The position numbers and the translations under genes are program-made. A stretch of DNA of 64,000 nt from CALBGR01 sp964499935 (GTDB lineage: Bacteria; Patescibacteriota; Saccharimonadia; Saccharimonadales; UBA4665). The stretch spans positions 821,287 through 885,286 of the forward strand of contig CAZCMS010000001.1 of the NCBI GenBank assembly GCA_964499935.1, in the 5' to 3' direction. Under the pieces are notes generated by a model, which saw only the letters and a program-made list of their open reading frames with translations, searched no databases and was not told where the DNA came from. This document shows, one piece after another, positions 44,274 to 53,294 of this stretch (position 1 is the first letter of the stretch; every line of letters begins with the position of its first letter).

Positions 44274-45527
44274 TCACACTGTTTGGTTCGTTTTGATCGT
44301 TTGTCTTAATTGTAGCGTAAGGGCTTTGGTCGCCGCGTCTTTAATTTTACGTAAATCATTGAATACAAAATCGACGGACGGATGACGAGGTGCAAACATG
44401 TCTATACTTATCATGCTTCCTCCTGTATGTTCAAATCCGTGCAAACTTCCTTCATGCGCTGTAGTGCTTCTTCGTAATTTGTAGCCGTCTATAAGTAGTT
44501 TTCTTTCAGCTCCATTCGGTACAACAGATTCTATGCCAGCTATATATTTTTTCTTATCTCCGTATTCACTTCCACAGCATGGACATTTTTTCCCAAGTAT
44601 CTTCTTGCCAATACATTCGATTACTCCCGTAAATGCAACATATGCATATGACGGATGCTCAGACTGCATCATTAGACCCTGGTAGTATGCTCTAAGAATT
44701 TGTCTTAACTCTGTTTCTTCCGAGATTGAATCCAGGGCAGATGTTGCCCATTTTGGGATAGATTTAAGTTTCTTCTCTGGACCATTCCAAGGCGGCTCAT
44801 TATCTGCTAATTTAGGGATTTGTAGAGCACCAGGTGGGAGGTTTTGAGGAGAATGTATTACTTTCCAAGTAGTTTCTAGCGAAAGAGAGACTAGTGCAGC
44901 AATATCCTGAACCTCTTGAGCAGCCTCATTACTGGCAGCCCACCAGTTATAACCTTTAGACTTTCCTTCAATAATTATCGGCCAAGCCATCGTGTACTGC
45001 GATCCATATATGCTTTGATTCCCGTAACTACCTTCGGCTTTTAAAGGTTTACGCCCAGGTCTAATGATCACATTTCCAAATGATACTTTTTTGCGTAGCG
45101 CTACAGGTTGCTCTATGTTGCCACCATCAAAGCCTATAACCGCCGCCCATTCAAACTCCGGATTATCATCATTTAAAAGATCTATCGCTTTATTTATTGC
45201 AGCTTTCCACTTTTCACGATCTTGTTCGCCAACTTCATTATTCGCAACTAAAAACACGTAAACACTCTTCTTCTCTTCTTCCGATAAAGGTACAATGTTT
45301 AGTTGAATTCCGTTTACATCGTTTGCATCGACTGTCGGCTTATAAGTCCAGTGGGGATATATAAAAGTCGATGAAGCTTGCTCAAATGAAGCACCCCAAC
45401 CGGTAATATTCTCGTATATCTCCGTTAAACATTCATGTAGTTTATGTAGCCATGAATCACCTTGCGTCTCGTAGTCGATCGCTAGAGATTTCCCGTATAA
45501 ATCATATGTAGACTTACTTTCATCCAT
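44274..45527 (-). CDS. hypothetical protein with C-P-C-C motif
   Basis: 417 residues. ATG 45527 (MDESKSTYDLYGKSLAIDYE) is chosen because TATACT ends 7 nt upstream; an in-frame start 15 codons earlier would overlap that promoter. The N-terminal ~210 residues are alpha/beta (IQLNIVPLSEEEKKSVYVFL, VALRKKVSFGNVIIRPGRKP), followed by a helical region and KKILGKKCPCCGSEYGDKKK, a possible metal-binding knuckle. No family recognised. It may be a defence- or phage-type large protein, but nothing proves it. Confidence 0.6.
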   Translation of the reverse strand: MDESKSTYDLYGKSLAIDYETQGDSWLHKLHECLTEIYENITGWGASFEQASSTFIYPHWTYKPTVDANDVNGIQLNIVPLSEEEKKSVYVFLVANNEVGEQDREKWKAAINKAIDLLNDDNPEFEWAAVIGFDGGNIEQPVALRKKVSFGNVIIRPGRKPLKAEGSYGNQSIYGSQYTMAWPIIIEGKSKGYNWWAASNEAAQEVQDIAALVSLSLETTWKVIHSPQNLPPGALQIPKLADNEPPWNGPEKKLKSIPKWATSALDSISEETELRQILRAYYQGLMMQSEHPSYAYVAFTGVIECIGKKILGKKCPCCGSEYGDKKKYIAGIESVVPNGAERKLLIDGYKLRRSTTAHEGSLHGFEHTGGSMISIDMFAPRHPSVDFVFNDLRKIKDAATKALTLQLRQTIKTNQTV

Positions 45528-45636
45528 GGTAAATAGTATAGGTGAAATATTAATTTGCGGGAATCGAACCAATTACCTCTTAGCAAAAATAGAGACTTAC
45601 TTCATTTAAGTAAATCTCTATCTGTTATTTCAAATC

Positions 45637-45711
45637 TGGTGACCTCACGGGGAATCGAACCCCGATTGCCAGGATGAGAACCTGGTGTCCTAGCCGTTAG
45701 ACGATGAGGCC
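45637..45711 (-). tRNA. tRNA-Glu (anticodon CTC)
   Basis: 75 nt on the minus strand: acceptor GGCCTCA, D-arm ...GTCTAACGGCTAGGAC, anticodon stem-loop CCAGG-TTCTCAT-CCTGG, T-arm GGGGTTCGATTCCCC, encoded CCA. Confidence 0.95.
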
Positions 45712-45923
45712 AGATGCGCAGGAAAGCAATTTTGTGCTTGCATAAAATTATTTTCCGAGCAGCTGGGTTCATATGGCCCGAAGGATCCATATGAGGCCAT
45801 GGATCAAACCACAGCATGCCATAAATTACGACCAAACAATCATACCACATCTGTTACAGTCCGTCTACACAGATAAAACGTTGCGTTATCGCCAACAAAA
45901 GCTCATAATAAACGATAAGCAGT

Positions 45924-47234
45924 ATGGAACAACAGACTATCATTATCGGTGGGAGTGCAATAGTCGGAGTATTAGCATTGGTTGCTATGTTTCTTCTGAT
46001 ACGAAAACTTGCGAAACAAGGCAACAATGACCCTTCGAACAATGCAAAGCTCCTCGCTAACCTCCGGGATGAAAAACTAAAATCTGAAATCATTCTTAAC
46101 ACTATCGAAGATGGAGTAGTGCTTTTGGACGAGCAAAAAACCATTCAGCTCTTCAATCCAGGAGCAAGTCATATTACAGGCTGGCAAGCCGAAGAAGCTC
46201 GTGGGCTCGATTTTCGGACTGTCATTAAAATTGTCGACGAAAAAGAGGAGTCATACACCGAAAAGAAAAGCCCTTTCAATCGTGCATACAAAGAAGGCAC
46301 AACAATTCGCGACAACAAAGCCGTACTGGTCACCCGATCAGATAAGCGCATTCCTATCAGTCTCAGCGTATCGCCACTTATGGACACAAGTAAGCAGGTA
46401 CGTGCTGCAGTAGCCATATTTCGTGATGTCAGCCAGGAGCGCAAGCAAGAAGAACAGCGCGCGGAATTCATAAGTACCGCAAGTCACGAAATGCGCACAC
46501 CTGTCGCAGCCATCGAAGGATATCTTTCGCTTGCGCTCAACGACAAAGTAAGCACCATAGATACACGTGCTCGTGGGTATCTTGAAAAAGCCCATACCTC
46601 TACACAACATCTAGGGCAACTATTCCAAGACTTACTGACCAGCGCCAAGGCCGAAGATGGCCGTCTTACCAGCCACCCACAACTCATAGAATTTGGTAAG
46701 TTTATCGAACAACTCGCCCAAGACTTGCGATTCGCTGCCGAGAAAAAGAACTTGCCAGTAGAGCTTATCATTGGCTCTCATAGTGCCGGCGCAACAGGTG
46801 GCACAACAGGGCGCATGGTACGTCCGTTCTACTACGTTAATGTTGACCCTGATCGCATGCGCGAAGTGATTACCAATCTCTTTGACAACGCAGTCAAATA
46901 CACTGCCGAAGGAAAAATTTCTATTGGTCTTACCGGCAATAACGATGTCGTGCAGATATACATAAAAGACACTGGCCCAGGTATCCCTCGCGAAGATATC
47001 AAGCATTTATTCCAGAAGTTCTATCGAGTTGACAGCTCGGCAACCCGCACGATTGGTGGCACGGGATTAGGTCTCTTTATTTGTCGCAAAATTGTTGAAT
47101 TATACAACGGTAAAATTTGGGTTGAGAGCGATACCGGACAGGGAAGTACGTTTTATATAAACCTCCCACGACTGTCGAGTCAGGAGGCTGCAAATATCCA
47201 AAAAGCCATCGCACAAGGAACCCGACAAGCATAA
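45924..47234 (+). CDS. membrane sensor histidine kinase with PAS domain
   Basis: 436 residues. One N-terminal helix (about 5-27), a coiled stretch, a PAS domain (about 48-170; TIEDGVVLLDEQKTIQLFNPG), HisKA with His188 in TASHEMRTPVAAIEGY, and HATPase_c with NLFDNAVKYT, DTGPGIPRE and GGTGLGLFICRKIVE. Paired with the response regulator 60 nt downstream. With one helix and no outer domain, it likely senses a cytosolic or membrane cue. Confidence 0.93.
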   Translation: MEQQTIIIGGSAIVGVLALVAMFLLIRKLAKQGNNDPSNNAKLLANLRDEKLKSEIILNTIEDGVVLLDEQKTIQLFNPGASHITGWQAEEARGLDFRTVIKIVDEKEESYTEKKSPFNRAYKEGTTIRDNKAVLVTRSDKRIPISLSVSPLMDTSKQVRAAVAIFRDVSQERKQEEQRAEFISTASHEMRTPVAAIEGYLSLALNDKVSTIDTRARGYLEKAHTSTQHLGQLFQDLLTSAKAEDGRLTSHPQLIEFGKFIEQLAQDLRFAAEKKNLPVELIIGSHSAGATGGTTGRMVRPFYYVNVDPDRMREVITNLFDNAVKYTAEGKISIGLTGNNDVVQIYIKDTGPGIPREDIKHLFQKFYRVDSSATRTIGGTGLGLFICRKIVELYNGKIWVESDTGQGSTFYINLPRLSSQEAANIQKAIAQGTRQA

Positions 47235-47294
47235 TCGGTTTTATGATACAATGAGCGTAAGAAAAATTTTAGTATATAAACAGGGTAGATACAT

Positions 47295-48689
47295 ATGACA
47301 AAAGTGCTGTTGGTCGAAGACGATAACAACCTGCGGGAGATATACGAAGCGCGTCTTGCTGCCGAAGGATATGAGATCTCTACAGCAAAAGACGGCGAAG
47401 ACGCACTTGCGGTTGCCAAACAAGTTAAACCAGACCTTATCATTTCTGATGTTATGATGCCCCGAATTAGTGGCTTTGAAATGCTCGATATTCTGCGTAA
47501 CACCGAAGGCCTAAAGCACACCCGTATTATTATGCTCACTGCGCTAGGGCAAGCCGAAGATAAAACCCGTGCCGATAGCCTAGGCGCAGATCGCTACCTC
47601 GTTAAATCACAGGTAACTTTAGAAGATATCGTTAAAGCAGCACACGAACTACTCAACCCAGATACCACCATAGAGGAAGAAACACCTCCAGCTATTGTCG
47701 CATCACCAGAAGCCAATAATTTCTCACCGACCGCGCCACCCGATATAGCTGCAGTTGCGCACCAAAGTCAAGCTGATGCAGCACAGACTGTACCACTAGC
47801 CCCTACACTGGGCTCACTAGAATCTAATGATGGCCCAGTCGTAGCTCCTCCGCAAGATGTCAATCCGCCTATACCCGCCCCAGTGACTCCTACAGGTACT
47901 GCGCCTGAGCAAAACATAGCTCCTGCACCAGCCCCTGCACCCGAGATCGCAGCCCCAACACCACAGCCTATAACTCCGGTTCCTGCACCTAGTGCAGATG
48001 ATAGTGGCGCACCTCTTATTCAAATGCCCCCACAACCTGATGAAATTAATGCTGCAACTGTAGTAACAAATGACACAGCACTGACCACCTCCCAAGAAAA
48101 CACAGCTGTAACTGAACAGATTGAAGATTTTGTCAACACACAGCTTCCAAACACTACTCCTCAAGCACAGCCGGTTACACCTGGAACAGATCCTATTGCT
48201 ACACCAACCGATCAGACACTAGCCCAACCTACTCCAACACCGCAAAACATGCCAGCCAACCCTCCAGCTGCAACAGATACTACAGCAGCCCCCACGCAGC
48301 CTGCACCTCCTGCAGCACCTGATGATATTGTAGCGAACGATCAAGCTCTGCAAGACGCCGTTAATGGCCTCGCAGCTTCAGCAGACGATTCTGCCCAATC
48401 TTCTAATACACAGTCAAGCAACGGAGGCACAAAAGTTATTCAGCCAATTAGTGACCCTAGTGCAGAGACCAATCAGCTGGAAACATTATTAGCTCAGGAA
48501 GAGATGCAAGCTAATTTGGAAGCAGGAGTTACAGACACACCTATCATTGGCAATGTAACTGACCCTGCAGCAAGTCAAACACCAGCTCAAGCGCAGCCTG
48601 CAGAAGCGCCACAAATACCTGTTCAACCTGCACCAGGGGGAGTTTTCATCCCAAATACCAATGGTGACGCAGACGAAAGTGCTCTCTAG
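47295..48689 (+). CDS. response regulator with ~340-residue Pro/Ala-rich tail
   Basis: 464 residues. Receiver domain 1-120: VEDDNNL near 7, Asp52 in LIISDVMMPRISGF and Lys in YLVKSQ near 104. From ~125 on, the chain is low-complexity Pro, Ala, Thr and Gln with no recognisable output domain (PAPAPAPEIAAPTPQPITPV is typical). Long disordered tails are not normal for CheY-type regulators; this one could be a tether or a cell-surface/pole scaffold. AGGGTAGA precedes the start weakly. Confidence 0.9.
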   Translation: MTKVLLVEDDNNLREIYEARLAAEGYEISTAKDGEDALAVAKQVKPDLIISDVMMPRISGFEMLDILRNTEGLKHTRIIMLTALGQAEDKTRADSLGADRYLVKSQVTLEDIVKAAHELLNPDTTIEEETPPAIVASPEANNFSPTAPPDIAAVAHQSQADAAQTVPLAPTLGSLESNDGPVVAPPQDVNPPIPAPVTPTGTAPEQNIAPAPAPAPEIAAPTPQPITPVPAPSADDSGAPLIQMPPQPDEINAATVVTNDTALTTSQENTAVTEQIEDFVNTQLPNTTPQAQPVTPGTDPIATPTDQTLAQPTPTPQNMPANPPAATDTTAAPTQPAPPAAPDDIVANDQALQDAVNGLAASADDSAQSSNTQSSNGGTKVIQPISDPSAETNQLETLLAQEEMQANLEAGVTDTPIIGNVTDPAASQTPAQAQPAEAPQIPVQPAPGGVFIPNTNGDADESAL

Positions 48690-48720
48690 AAACTTGCGCC
48701 CGGTTTGATATCCTAACTAC

Positions 48721-49398
48721 ATGAGAATAAATCGATACATCGCCTTAGCTACCGGCATGAGCCGTAGGGCTGCCGATGTTGCCGTAGCAGAAGGTAGAAT
48801 ATTAGTCGATGGAGTAGTTGCTACCCCCGGACTAAACGTCGATACACACCAAACTATAACCGTTGACGGGCATGCTATTACACCTCCTGTCAAGACTACC
48901 GCCATCATGCTGAACAAGCCCGCAGGGTACGTCTGCTCGCGGAATGGGCAAGGAAGCAAAACAGTGTACGATCTTCTACCAAAAGAATTGCATGAACTTA
49001 AGCCCGTAGGGCGTTTGGATAAAGATTCTTCGGGCTTATTACTGATGACAAACGATGGGATACTCGCGCAACAACTCACACACCCCAAATATCAAAAGAC
49101 CAAACGATACGAAATTACTGTCAATAAACCTCTCCAGCCACTTCACAGGCAGATGATTCAAGATTACGGGGTTCAGCTTGATGACGGACTAAGCAAGTTT
49201 ACAGTTGAACGCGCAGAAGAAGGCAATGAACTCAATTGGATCGTTATTTTAACCGAGGGTCGCAACCGCCAAATCCGTCGCACTTTTGCAGCCCTAGGAT
49301 ACACCGTCACCAAGCTCCACCGCACACATTTTGGAAATTACACATTAGGGGTGCTTAAATCAGGAAAATATAGTATAATAAATACAACGAATGAGTAA
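48721..49398 (+). CDS. RsuA/RluB-type rRNA pseudouridine synthase
   Basis: 225 residues. N-terminal S4 domain (1-60; INRYIALATGMSRRAADVAV), then the catalytic motif GRLDKDSSGLLLMTNDG near 99 with the active Asp, and EGRNRQIRRTFAALGYTVTKLHR near 180. The family converts specific uridines in 16S or 23S rRNA. Which site is not clear. A TATCCT box ends 6 nt before ATG 48721. The last 8 nt overlap der. Confidence 0.92.
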   Translation: MRINRYIALATGMSRRAADVAVAEGRILVDGVVATPGLNVDTHQTITVDGHAITPPVKTTAIMLNKPAGYVCSRNGQGSKTVYDLLPKELHELKPVGRLDKDSSGLLLMTNDGILAQQLTHPKYQKTKRYEITVNKPLQPLHRQMIQDYGVQLDDGLSKFTVERAEEGNELNWIVILTEGRNRQIRRTFAALGYTVTKLHRTHFGNYTLGVLKSGKYSIINTTNE

Positions 49399-50755
49399 AA
49401 AAGTTCCTATTGTTGCCATTGTAGGCCGTGCGAATGTTGGTAAATCCAGCCTTTTTAATGCTGTCCTCGAACGCCGTGAGGCAATTGTAGCCCGAGAAGC
49501 TGGCACGACTCGAGATAGCATTATCGCCAAAGCCAGCCACGGCGAACACGATTTCTGGATTGTCGATACCGCTGGTATGAAAGATGCCGAAGACGACTTT
49601 GAGTTTACGATTCAAGAACAAATCCAGCAGGCCACAGATAGCGCAGACATTATCTGGGTGGTTGTAGAGGCAAATACGCAAATATCCGAAGAAGACCGAC
49701 GTGTTGCCAAACTGGCTTTAAAAAGTAAAAAGCCAGTATTTCTCGTAATTAATAAAATCGACAAACTTCGAGGCACGGGCGCATTGTTTGAGCGACTTGG
49801 CATCAAGCAAATGTTCCCAACCAGCACAACACAAAATCGAGGCATCGAGCAGCTCCTAGAAACAACAGTCAGTAGCCTACCAAAAGCTACCATCAGCGAA
49901 GATGATGATCGTCTCCGAATCGCGCTCTTAGGTCGCCCGAACGTTGGCAAATCTTATATGTTCAATACGCTTTCCAAAAAACAGCAGGCAATTGTCGCAG
50001 ACCGCGCTGGCACAACCCGTGACGTTAACCGAACTGTTATTCGTTACAAAACTCAAGAAATTGAAATCATGGACACCGCTGGTATCCGTCGCCCAGGTAA
50101 GATTGAGCGGGGGATTGAGCATTTTAGTGTTATCCGCAGCCTGGCAGCTATTGAAGAAGCCGATATCTGCCTACTCCTTGTAGACGTCAACGAACTCGGC
50201 GTGCAGCTCGACCAAAAGATCGCCGGGCTTATAAAAGAAGCTGGTAAGGGTCTGATTATCGTGGTTAGCAAGTGGGATATTGCCGAAGGTAAAGACGCCT
50301 ACACCCGCGATGCGCTGGCTCCGCAAATCGCCGAGACATTTAATTTCGTGCCATGGGCGCCACTTATTTTCACCAGTGCAGTCACCGGCAAAAATGTTAC
50401 TCAAATTTTTGAGCTGGCACTGGAGATTAAGAAACGGCGTGAGCAACAGTTTGCCACTAAAGAGCTCAACCGCTGGCTCCAAGATGTCATAAATCGCCAT
50501 CCGCCAGCCGGGCTCAAGAACCACCAGCCAAAACTTAACTATATGGTGCACGAAAATGACAATCCTATTCCTGCTTTCAAAATTTTTGGTAGCCAGACCA
50601 AATTCCTACACTGGAGCTACAAGCGCTATCTAGAACGTTCCTTGCGTGATGTATACGACTTTGCAGGCACACCAGTGCAATTATGGTTCATAGAAAAACA
50701 CGTGGCACACAAACATCACGATAGTCCTACTAAAGCTCCTCGTATCAAAAAATAA
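49391..50755 (+). CDS. der: ribosome-assembly GTPase Der (EngA)
   Basis: 454 residues, normal. Two GTPase domains: GRANVGKSSLFN (G1) and DTAGM near residue 58 in the first, GRPNVGKSYMFN and DTAGIRRPG in the second, each with NKID/SKWD-type G4 motifs, then the KH-like C-terminal domain (KLNYMVHENDNPIPAFKIFG). It acts in 50S subunit maturation. The gene overlaps the pseudouridine synthase by 8 nt, forming a ribosome-biogenesis pair. Confidence 0.96.
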   Translation: MSKKVPIVAIVGRANVGKSSLFNAVLERREAIVAREAGTTRDSIIAKASHGEHDFWIVDTAGMKDAEDDFEFTIQEQIQQATDSADIIWVVVEANTQISEEDRRVAKLALKSKKPVFLVINKIDKLRGTGALFERLGIKQMFPTSTTQNRGIEQLLETTVSSLPKATISEDDDRLRIALLGRPNVGKSYMFNTLSKKQQAIVADRAGTTRDVNRTVIRYKTQEIEIMDTAGIRRPGKIERGIEHFSVIRSLAAIEEADICLLLVDVNELGVQLDQKIAGLIKEAGKGLIIVVSKWDIAEGKDAYTRDALAPQIAETFNFVPWAPLIFTSAVTGKNVTQIFELALEIKKRREQQFATKELNRWLQDVINRHPPAGLKNHQPKLNYMVHENDNPIPAFKIFGSQTKFLHWSYKRYLERSLRDVYDFAGTPVQLWFIEKHVAHKHHDSPTKAPRIKK

Positions 50756-50803
50756 ATTCTTAGACTTAGTTGATATTTTTACAATAAAGTAGTATTGTTT
50801 AGT

Positions 50804-50814
50804 TATTCTCGTAC
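50804..50814 (+). repeat. 5' closing arm of the 51-kb cassette
   Basis: TATTCTCGTAC in the leader is the exact complement of GTACGAGAATA at 51391-51401 just before the terminator. The same two arms flank the 52.6-53.2 kb cassette. Upstream, TTGATA and TAGTAT form the likely promoter, with the same spacing in both copies. Confidence 0.75.
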
Positions 50815-50836
50815 ATTCCCAAATTAGGAAAGGTAG

Positions 50837-51367
50837 GTGGTCGTTTTGACGACCAAGAGCAGTACCCCGAACATCCACCCGACGGCGAAGATTCATCCGA
50901 CGGCTGAAGTGCGTCACGATACCTCAATCGGTGCAAAAGCCAAAGTTGGTAGTGGCGTCAAGATCGGTTTGTGTGTCAAGATTGGTGACGGCGTCAAGAT
51001 CGGCAAAGGTGCTGAATTGGAGATGTTTGCCAAAATTAACGCGGGCGCTATTCTTGGAGATAACGTCTACTATGGCAGCGACGTTACGCTTGGCAAGGGT
51101 GTCAAGATCGGTGCAGACGCTACCATTGTTGGGGATGCCAAAATCGGCAACGACGTCATCATCGGCGATGACGTTAAGTTCGGCACCAGCACCAAAATCG
51201 GCAACAACGTTACTATCGGCGCAGGTACACAGATGCTGCACTCTGCCAAGATCGGCAACGACGTCATCATCGGCGATGACGTTAAGTTCGGTAGGTGGGT
51301 CACCATCGGCGATGGTATCGAAGTTCGCTCAGGCAGTCGTCTCGGTGATGACTCAGTACTGAAGTAG
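50837..51367 (+). CDS. cassette beta-helix (hexapeptide-repeat) protein
   Basis: 176 residues from GTG 50837, after AGGAAAGG. From ~25 on it is a run of [V/I]-[K/T]-[I/F]-G-x-[D/N] hexapeptides (VKIGDGVKIGKG, DVIIGDDVKFG), the left-handed beta-helix pattern of acyltransferases and bactofilin-like scaffolds, but no catalytic His is evident. GGTCGT-TTTG-ACGACC forms a hairpin on the first codons and recurs in the sister gene at 53.2 kb. Probably structural. A 41-bp exact internal repeat shows recent expansion. Confidence 0.78.
   Translation: MVVLTTKSSTPNIHPTAKIHPTAEVRHDTSIGAKAKVGSGVKIGLCVKIGDGVKIGKGAELEMFAKINAGAILGDNVYYGSDVTLGKGVKIGADATIVGDAKIGNDVIIGDDVKFGTSTKIGNNVTIGAGTQMLHSAKIGNDVIIGDDVKFGRWVTIGDGIEVRSGSRLGDDSVLK
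51143..51291 (+). repeat. 41-bp exact direct repeat inside the beta-helix gene
   Basis: Bases 51143-51183 recur exactly at 51251-51291, encoding the same ~13 residues (I-G-N-D-V-I-I-G-D-D-V-K-F) of the helix. Identical even at third positions, so a recent duplication or gene conversion. Confidence 0.85.
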
Positions 51368-51397
51368 CTCCATCGCCACCATCCTCCGTAGTACGAG

Positions 51398-51462
51398 AAT
51401 ACCCCGCAAACTCTCCGGTTTTCGCGCACCAGCGCAACCAGAGAGCAAGCGGGGTATTTTCA
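51398..51462 (+). terminator. terminator of the 51-kb cassette
   Basis: AATACCCCGC pairs with GCGGGGTATT, enclosing an inner hairpin (CTCTCCGGTT...AACCAGAGAG), followed by TTCATG. The sister cassette ends with the same outer stem and tail but a different inner hairpin. Confidence 0.85.
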
Positions 51463-51517
51463 TGCCTAAAACACCTATCTTGCGCACATTTCAACCTTAG
51501 TGCATACTTAGATCAAC

Positions 51518-52150
51518 ATGGCATTACTCACAAAACGACCTATTACCGAAACTGTTTCGCCCCTTTTTACGCTCAGCGCTAACAAAACCGTCCTTATTGT
51601 CGGACTCGGCAATATTGGGGCAGAGTACGACAACACGCGTCACAACATCGGCTTTGCGTGCATTGACGCATTTGCTGAAGAAAACGATTTTGACCCTTGG
51701 ATTAACAAAAAAGACCTAAAAAGCCTCGTCACCCAAAAAAATCTCGGTCAAACACGCGTTATCTTAGCTAAACCAACAACTTTTATGAATCTTAGCGGAG
51801 AGGCTGTGCAGGCAATTACTGCGTTTTATAAAATAGATCCGAATAAGGTTATAGCCATCGCCGACGAACTTGACATACCTTTTGGACAAATCCGCACACG
51901 CACTGGCGGAGGCGCAGCAGGGCACAATGGGATAAAATCAATGATTCAGCACCTCGGCGAAGATTTTGGTCGTATCCGGATTGGTATCGGCCCCAAAACA
52001 CATCCCGCAATGGATAGTGCCGACTTCGTGCTTGCAAGATTCAGCCAAAATGAACAATCAAAAATACCCGATCTAAAGAGAGAAGTCGTAGCAATTCTTA
52101 CCGAAACAATCTACGGCAACCAACTCCAAGCAGAGACCCGAAGCTTTTAG
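51518..52150 (+). CDS. pth: peptidyl-tRNA hydrolase
   Basis: 210 residues. The signature VGLGNIGAEYDNTRHNIGF near 30 contains the catalytic His, KPTTFMNLSGEAV near 86, and GAAGHNGIKSMIQHLG near 134. An N-terminal extension of ~25 residues (MALLTKRPITETVSPLFTLS) is longer than in E. coli. It frees tRNA from stalled peptides. CATACT ends 9 nt before ATG 51518. It sits between two copies of the same cassette family. Confidence 0.93.
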   Translation: MALLTKRPITETVSPLFTLSANKTVLIVGLGNIGAEYDNTRHNIGFACIDAFAEENDFDPWINKKDLKSLVTQKNLGQTRVILAKPTTFMNLSGEAVQAITAFYKIDPNKVIAIADELDIPFGQIRTRTGGGAAGHNGIKSMIQHLGEDFGRIRIGIGPKTHPAMDSADFVLARFSQNEQSKIPDLKREVVAILTETIYGNQLQAETRSF

Positions 52151-52154
52151 CTTA

Positions 52155-52493
52155 TTAGCTGTAGGTCTCATCCTTAATTTCCTGCTTTTGCAAGAATTCA
52201 GCTGCTTCATCTGGGATATTGCTACTCTCGATGATTGCAGCTCGTAGCTGATCCCGAAGCTTTGTAGCCGTATCCAATCTTGAATGTAGCTCACCAATAC
52301 ATGCAGGAGTAACGGCACCAGCATGTATAAGATCGAGAAAATCATCTGCAATTATTTTTCTACACTCAACAACTTCTGTGTGTACATCCATTGCCTCGTT
52401 ATAGGGGATATAACTTTCATCCGAAGTTCTCCCACTAGCTAACAACGTGATTTCATCTGGATTTAAGAATATATCACCTCTTAACGCTTCCAT
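52155..52493 (-). CDS. hypothetical helical protein, 112 aa
   Basis: Begins MEALRGDIFLNPDEITLLAS; a helical, acidic small protein (CIGELHSRLDTATKLRDQLR). TATAAT ends 8 nt before ATG 52493, so probably leaderless. Convergent with pth (4-nt gap). No family recognised. Confidence 0.6.
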   Translation of the reverse strand: MEALRGDIFLNPDEITLLASGRTSDESYIPYNEAMDVHTEVVECRKIIADDFLDLIHAGAVTPACIGELHSRLDTATKLRDQLRAAIIESSNIPDEAAEFLQKQEIKDETYS

Positions 52494-52552
52494 ATGTTTA
52501 TATTATACCATAATTTTTAGTAAAAAGTAATAGTTTAAATTTTTAACATGAA

Positions 52553-52617
52553 AATACCCCTCTACTGCTCTTGATGACGCCGATGGCGTTACTAAATCAA
52601 AATTTTCAAGGGGTATT
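52553..52617 (-). terminator. terminator of the 53-kb cassette
   Basis: On the minus strand, AATACCCC pairs with GGGGTATT around an inner ACGCC-ATC-GGCGT hairpin, followed by TTCATG. It shares the outer stem and tail with the terminator at 51398-51462. Confidence 0.85.
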
Positions 52618-52652
52618 CTCGTACTACGGAGGTGATGAAGATTCAGCGTCTG

Positions 52653-53210
52653 CTATACTGTTGCGGGTCTCCTGGTCCACTCAGGACGAATATCGTCCGC
52701 GGATTCAATCGTCTCGCCAGCAGGCACAACCGTGTATGGCGGGACTACGACGTCAGCGCCAATGAAGACACTATCGCCGAGGCGAACGTGGTTATCAAGG
52801 CGAACACGATCGCCGAGACGAACATGGTTGCCAAGCCGGGCAAACGCGCCAAGCCGGGCATCGCTGCCGAACTGGACGTTACCACCGAGATAGGTATTAC
52901 TGCCAATCCGGGCATCGCTGCCGAGATGGACATCGCTACCAATCGTGACGTGGTCACCCAGCCAAACATCGTGGCCAAGGCGAACACGATCACCAAACTG
53001 GACGTCACTACCCAGAAAGACACCTCTGTCAAGCTGGACATCGTGGCCGATCCAGACACGATCGCCGAGACGAACCAACCAACCAAGGCGAACACGATCG
53101 CCGAGGCGAACGTGGCTACCAAGGCGAACATCTTTGCCGAACTGACCATCGCTGCCGAACTGGACACCGTTGCTAGGCAAACCAACATCGAGGGTCGTCA
53201 AGACGACCAC
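52653..53210 (-). CDS. cassette beta-helix (hexapeptide-like) protein
   Basis: 185 residues from GTG 53210, after AGGAAAGG (a TTG one codon earlier is possible). Repeats run [V/A]-[R/Q/W]-[L/I/F]-G-[D/S]-x (DVRLGSHVRLGDRVRLG, VTIGSDVHLGSDARIG), a beta-helix like the sister gene at 51 kb but with largely different residues. The end PAGETIESADDIRPEWTRRP is not repetitive. The start-codon hairpin (GGTCGT-CTTG-ACGACC), leader, closing arms (53233-53243 with 52614-52624) and terminator tail match the sister cassette. Confidence 0.72.
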   Translation of the reverse strand: MVVLTTLDVGLPSNGVQFGSDGQFGKDVRLGSHVRLGDRVRLGWLVRLGDRVWIGHDVQLDRGVFLGSDVQFGDRVRLGHDVWLGDHVTIGSDVHLGSDARIGSNTYLGGNVQFGSDARLGAFARLGNHVRLGDRVRLDNHVRLGDSVFIGADVVVPPYTVVPAGETIESADDIRPEWTRRPATV

Positions 53211-53294
53211 CAACCTTTCCTAATATGGGAATGTACGAGAATAAATAAACAATACTATCAAATTGATAAAAGGTCAATTTTTAGACCAAATAAA

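Noticed and set aside
44090..44296. 68-codon open frame on the plus strand
   Set aside because: It starts inside a hairpin, has no SD or leaderless box, and overlaps the end of the 44274-45527 gene.
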